Positions 58,866-64,000 of a DNA stretch of 64,000 nt are shown here, in pieces. The stretch lies in the NCBI GenBank assembly GCA_050084515.1, contig CM114272.1:31000001-31064000 (forward strand). Reading direction: 5' to 3'. The notes beneath the pieces were generated by a model, which was given only the letters and a program-made list of their open reading frames with translations, had not been told where the DNA came from and did no database searches. How positions within the stretch are numbered: the stretch's first letter is position 1; every line of letters begins with the position of its first letter. The DNA is from Blasia pusilla (taxonomy: Eukaryota; Marchantiophyta; Marchantiopsida; Blasiales). Made by a program: the position numbers and the translations under genes.

Positions 58866-60997
58866 AAATCAAACACCTGCTCTCCCTCAGTTGTAAATAG
58901 CTCCCTCAAAATTGGGATCCGTGCCGGCCCTGAAAGACGGGGCTGGCGAGCCACCCCTGAAAATTTTGCCTGCCTATGTAGAGTACGCCAACATCCAGCA
59001 ATCGATGTCAGGGTTGCTAATCGACCAGGCCATCCAATCTATGTTGGGAGAACTGGCCGGCTATCGGAAAATTCCTTCCACCTTCCACTACTGGGAAAAG
59101 CCTTTTTGCCTTAGAAATCTTCGGATTTCGCAAAGCGAGCACACACACACAAAGGCACGGTAGACAAAGGATTTCGCCCCTGCAAGTTGTACTAGTAATT
59201 CTCGGTGTCGGTCCCTGTGAGGAGCAACCGTAAGAGTTTGCCATTTATATTTGAGACACCTTCTCGGGTGTTTTCTACGCAATGAAGTGTGAAATCGTTA
59301 ATAGTTCATTGACAAAGTTGAGTCTCATGATGCGTCACGATGCAGCATTCTCGTCGACTGCTGTGGCAGCTTGTAGGCAGATACGCATCTCATATTATAC
59401 AATCTAAATGCGTGAAGTGGATCCCCATAGTATAGGAGTGCAGGAAGAGTAGGTTGAGAACGAAGTTCGTATCTCTGTGTTCAGCATATATCTAGATCTG
59501 CAATTCTCACTGTTTTTGGCAACGGATGTATCGAACAATCCATGTGAAAAGATTGCGAAAAATCATGGTTGACCGTGCAGATTCATACATGCACATCTCC
59601 GTTTTGCAAATGCTCCCACTGTGTGCGAACTTTGCATGTCCCATGGCAACCAATTGGCTTGGCTTTGACTTGACGGGAAAAGCCATATTTTGAGTACAAT
59701 CCACTGGCACACATGGAGGGAATATTGAATGATGAATTCAAAACCTGGATGCCTAGTCTGTTTGATGGGACGTTGAGTGCATGTCTTGCCCACATATGGG
59801 AGCCTAACCTTGAATCCGTCCCGCTTTCCTGCAGATTCATCGACCTCGATTTATGATTGTTGTAACCCAACACAGGTTTGCTAACCTTACGATGAATCTA
59901 CACGACGCTGCGATTCATCCACATTATCTTTGTTTCGTTTCGCAAAACAGAGCACAGATCAAGGAACAGCCCCCACTCCAGTAAAAGTATAACATTGAGA
60001 CGCCGCTAAGAGAAGCTTCCTAAAGAAAACTTTATGACCCAGGGTGTCCGCTCATGAGTTATTGAGAACAGCCTAATCCTTGCGGGTAGTTAAATAAGGT
60101 AGCAGTCGCAACATATGCCGTTCATCTACAGTTGCTAGAAGATTAACACTCCCGTACGAAGCTTGTGGGCGCGTCCCTAAGAGGAAGTAAGCATCAATAA
60201 ATTTTTAAAGGGGACAGTAAGAAAGAACATCTAAAATTGCTGTCTGAACATTAAATGTCAGGTAAGCCCAAGTTACCTAAGCTACTCACAAATATTCCCT
60301 TGACGACCGGTGGCCAGAAACTGTACAAATCAGCTGAGGACACAATTTAGAGAAGACCGCATGTGAGAACTATTTAACCCTTCTTTACATGAAATCCGAA
60401 ATCAGCTATCGCATAAACTTCAGAAGGCAAAGCAGAATGTTCGAATGGACAGCTGTGAAAGACTGTAAATGGAGAATAAATATGCACAGATTCAGTCCAT
60501 ACTTATATACAGCACTGCAATAGACTCTCTCCACAAATTTGGTTGGTACATCGAATACACTCTTCATTTACATACATTACAAGTTCTGTCCCGTTTTTAA
60601 GACGAAGGACAACCAGCACACATTGTGAAACTACTGGCATGATAAAGTCCTGCCATAAATTGAGCAGTGAGAGCTCTCCATAGTGACTTCCTGAAGTTCT
60701 GTACCCTCCTACGCTTGATGCAGACAAATGTTTCGTTCATAGTAGGAGACATCTAATACCCGGGAATTCTCTTCATCTGCAGCCAAAACCTTCTAAAAGC
60801 TAGGTTGAATTTCTCTGTTTGAACTACTTGTGTGATCTGTTCAGAATGGCAACTCTGATAACCCTTCATCAGGGGAGAATTTTCACGCACACCTTCAAAG
60901 CGTACAACTCAGCAAGGCCCCTATACAAAAAAAAACAAAAAAAAAAAAAAAAAACAAACTCTAGGAAACTAATGCAATAATGAAATCGTCTACACTA
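58866..60997. other. Convergent intergenic region: 3' ends of the two flanking genes
   Basis: The transporter-phosphatase gene ends at 58865 (plus) and the membrane-protein gene ends at 60998 (minus), so both 3' untranslated regions lie here. Open frames (59017-59873 minus, 58912-59163 plus) have no family resemblance. An A-rich run at 60925-60957 (plus strand) is T-rich in the sense of the minus-strand gene, about 40 bases past its stop. Confidence 0.45.
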
Positions 60998-62823
60998 TTA
61001 TCCCACTCTTTGTTTTGTACTAGAAGGAGCAGAATATGCCTCATCAGACTCATCCTCCTCCCAGACGTCATCCAAACCTGTGTTAATTTCCTGCCCACCT
61101 TCCTCGTCAAGTTTGTCATCATCTGAATCCACCACTCCTGACCAAGACTTGAAGCCTTCCGCAATTCTCTTCTCTATCACAGAATCGGGTTCAAGAGGAG
61201 GTGCCTCTAGAAGCTCCACTCCAGTAGTGTAAGATCCATAGAACTTTCCAACATCCATTATCACGGCTGCCTTGCGACGCAAAAAGAACGCAGCTCCCCC
61301 CAGCAAGAGAGAAAGTCCCCAGCATAAAACCTCGTAGCACCAGAATAGAGCTAAGGAACATTCTGTTTCCAGTGTAAGAATACTAGATCCGAGGAATAAT
61401 GCTAACAACATGAACACCATCATAAATGATACATTTAGAGTTGCAAGGCAACGAACTCCACCTGCCAATTTCATTATTACAAAACATTAGCCAGTTCCAG
61501 GTTTGCGATTCTCACAAAAATGAAGTAGAGTTCACGTTTTATATAGACTGAACCAACAAACTTTGCTTTAAAGTATACCAAAGATGACACAAACTCTTGA
61601 AACATCTATATTTCCTTGCATGGTTCACAAGCGGACTACACAAGATATCCAAATGCTCTCTATTTTCTACTGTATTTGGCAACCCCAAAGTTCTGATTGC
61701 CAGTGTGCACAAACAAGTTGCCCACTGCTCCTCATCAAGTCCAAAGTCATGTCTGCCTCCACATAATTTGCCAAATTCATTGATGTCTGACAGACCTGGT
61801 GCCAGATAATGGGTATAAAAGGGAAACTAAACTAAACAACCATCGTGAATGCAGTGAAAGCCTACCGCGCCGGGATGCACAGCAGTTGTTCTCCACAACA
61901 TGTAAGCATGGATGCCTTTCTGGGGCAGTGTAGGCGACAGAAATACCTGTGTATGGACAAGACCAAGCCACTCGTTAAGACCTTTACCGGCAAGGACATG
62001 TTTTGGGTCAACACAAAAGCCCCAAAACAATCCCAAACTCAGTGGATTCCTCCAACCACGGTTGACTTATGCTCAGAAGACATCAATCAGCTATCTACAA
62101 GTACCTGGTCAGTATCCACTAAACCCCTCACTCTCCCACTGTGCCTAAAATGAACACACAATTCGTCTATTTTATATGTGCCTCTTCATAAAATAATAAA
62201 GTGTAGTCATTAGTTGTCATTAAGATCTCTGCCCCAGGGCAATAGTTCAACTAGAGGATCGCAATCGAGGAGATTATAGTCAGTGGAATTCAGTAGAGCT
62301 ACTGAAAATTTTCTATAATGGATCCTGAAGCGTAGCCTATGTAGGCATAACCCTAACCCCTTCCGTATACACCCAGACCTAATACTTCGAAATCGGACTA
62401 GATCGGCCAACTTTTGGTCGATTGAAACTCACGAAAAAACACACCTGCAAAGAGGTACACCACTGCAACCCCAAATACGATAGAAGTGGGTAGAAATACA
62501 ACGATCCAAAAGTACTGCGCTGCCTCCTCTTCCGTGAGAAGATAAGATGCTCTCGATTCACCATCAATTACAGGGTCTGGAGTAATGTTCAAGCTTTCCA
62601 ATCGTTTCTTCTGGCAAAATGGCCACTCCTGATCCGTCACGGCAAATACTACATCGATCATTATTCCCAAGGCAATAACCACACATGTCCATATAAGAGA
62701 GACCCCAATCATCAAACATGGTCTTGCCAGTCGCCTCCACGCTCGTTCCTCCTCCCGCAGAGACTCGTAGTCCTCCTTTGACATAAAGGCTTGCCGCAAG
62801 GCATCTCCTGCAGCCTGCCTCAT
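60998..62823 (-). CDS. Four-helix membrane protein with an acidic C-terminal tail, function unknown
   Basis: Two exons on the minus strand, 62823-62445 and 61461-60998, are joined across a 982-bp GT-AG intron in phase (join reads YLFAGGVRC), giving about 280 residues. It starts MRQAAGDALRQAFMSKEDY, with no signal peptide evident. Four hydrophobic segments are visible: about 36-61 (CLMIGVSLIWTCVVIALGI), 105-127 (WIVVFLPTSIVFGVAVVYLF), 133-155 (NVSFMMVFMLLALFLGSSIL) and 163-185 (WCYEVLCWGLSLLLGGAAFF). A short polar loop with EWPFCQKK follows helix 1. The tail (about 195-280) is cytosolic if the N terminus is, and is rich in Asp/Glu. I recall similar uncharacterised plant membrane proteins but cannot name a family. 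It is convergent with the transporter-phosphatase gene. Confidence 0.75.
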
Positions 62824-64000
62824 TTTCGCAGAGTGATTTCACTAGAATACCTGTAAATTTTATTTGAGAAGTAGATTCCGTAACCCTCCTGAATATGATG
62901 ATCGTGATTATAAGCTTTGGACCAATTTGTCACCACTTCATGCACTCCGCCCCCCCTCCAACATTCCTCCAATAGTGCGCGAGTCCTTGAATTTCAAAGA
63001 CCGCACGTCATCAGCGATGTCTTGCCAAATCCCATGGAAAGATTGCCATTCTAAAGGCGAGTGGGGAATAATTTTCGTGAAAACACGACCACCTACTCAG
63101 GAAATTGACCTAGAAGTAATGTAGCTCTTCACTTCCCATCACCACATGCACTCTCACATCACAGATCAGGCACCCGCTTTGCAACCAGAACTTCCTCCTG
63201 AGAAGAAATAAATCAATCCAATTTGCGCTGTACATACAACCATGCCTCCCTCCCACGCCAATCAAGGGAAATACAACATTAGTAAATCGTCCTCCTACCG
63301 CAGAATCTGCCACCCTCAAAGCTTCCTGTTAGCGCTCCTCAGACCCGCTCGCGAATCCAACGCCCTGTCCGCCTTCCGATTTCGGCTTGCTCCCCACCTA
63401 CTCAGGCGCTTCCCGATCTTTCCATCTCCCGGCACGAAACCGCCCACTCGCTAAACACCACCCTCACCAACACCATCCGTCCCGCACCTCCAATCCTTCC
63501 TCGCAACGATTCTCCCCACCTCTGTCTGGCCCGAGTCCAGCCCCACACTTCCAGCCCTCACCCGCGCATCTCATCGGACTCTTCCACCACAAACTCCAAC
63601 CATCTCCACCACCATCCCTCCCGCACCACCGATCCTTCCTCGCAACAATTCCCACCACCTCTTTCTGCCCCAAGTCCAGCCCCACCCACGCCCGCCCCAC
63701 GATCAATCACCCAGCGCCATCGCTAGCTCTCGCTCGATCTATCCACGATTACAGGCCTGTTCATTCATTCCTCTGCGCCATAAGTGCCAATGTCTGCTCG
63801 CTCCTGTTGGTACAGTATCGCCTTCGATCTCACCAACTCTGAGTGAGACGCATGCTTCGATCTCATCCCCGTCGGGGAGAACTCGAACTGCAGCGGAAGT
63901 CTTCACCGGGAAAACCGGAAGGACTCCGTTACTTCGATCTTCCGTCTGCTCTCTACTGGACGGAAGAGGGCGCCCCAGTCCGCCCACGGAGGACTTGGGA
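62824..64000. other. Upstream region of the membrane-protein gene; C-rich sequence, no gene assigned
   Basis: 62824-63240 contains no recognisable coding sequence. 63290-63800 is pyrimidine-rich on the plus strand (CCACC, CTCAC and TCCC runs), and its open frames (63387-63842 plus, 63987-63739 minus) are low in complexity and match nothing I know. It may be a promoter or leader shared with a gene beyond the window. Confidence 0.35.

Noticed and set aside
63387-63842. Pro/Ser/His-rich open frame of 151 codons
   Set aside because: Low-complexity C-rich sequence with no family match; more likely promoter or leader.
1-64000. CRISPR arrays, bacterial operons, rRNA genes
   Set aside because: None seen. 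The window is eukaryotic nuclear sequence with introns and retroelements.

Overview
This is eukaryotic nuclear DNA, most likely from a non-seed streptophyte (bryophyte, lycophyte or charophyte-grade alga). The evidence is a plant clade-D-type PP2C phosphatase, a plant-style ammonium transporter, a two-domain (DEL/E2F7/8-like) atypical E2F, short GT-AG introns, and dense decayed Ty3/gypsy, Ty1/copia and non-LTR retroelements. The species cannot be fixed from the sequence. I read three host genes with confidence; the rest is mostly transposon wreckage and AT-rich spacer.

Layout. 1-5.76 kb: minus-strand copy A of a Ty3/gypsy element, cut by the window edge. 5.8-6.5 kb: 3' end of a copia element. 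6.5-9.5 kb: AT-rich spacer with two related palindromes. 9.5-16.9 kb: plus-strand copy B of the same gypsy family, with both LTRs. Its internal order is (deleted gag)-protease-cytosine-5 DNA methyltransferase-RT-RNase H-integrase-PHD finger. 17-20.2 kb: flank and probable 5' region of the next gene. 20.2-28.1 kb: a 12-exon atypical E2F gene with an unrecognised ~240-residue N-terminal region. 28-32 kb: no recognised gene. 32.1-35.65 kb: minus-strand non-LTR retroelement with a restriction-like-endonuclease-type tail. 35.7-40.1 kb: AT-rich spacer with fold-back repeats. 40.2-42.3 kb: copia remnant. 42.8-45.1 kb: a third, very degraded relative of the gypsy family. 47.2-50.6 kb: plus-strand relative of the non-LTR element. 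52.1-58.9 kb: an 11-exon gene that reads as one frame from an ammonium transporter into a PP2C phosphatase. 61.0-62.8 kb: minus-strand two-exon four-helix membrane protein.

Three observations stand out. First, the ammonium transporter and the PP2C phosphatase appear to be one fused protein of about 885 residues, with both active sites intact. Second, the gypsy family carries a DNMT3/DRM-like cytosine methyltransferase inside pol and a PHD finger at its C terminus, so it could both write and read chromatin marks. Third, the atypical E2F has an extra N-terminal region and diverged recognition helices. All exon joins were worked out by hand from splice-site phase and protein-family conservation, with no alignment or transcript evidence.
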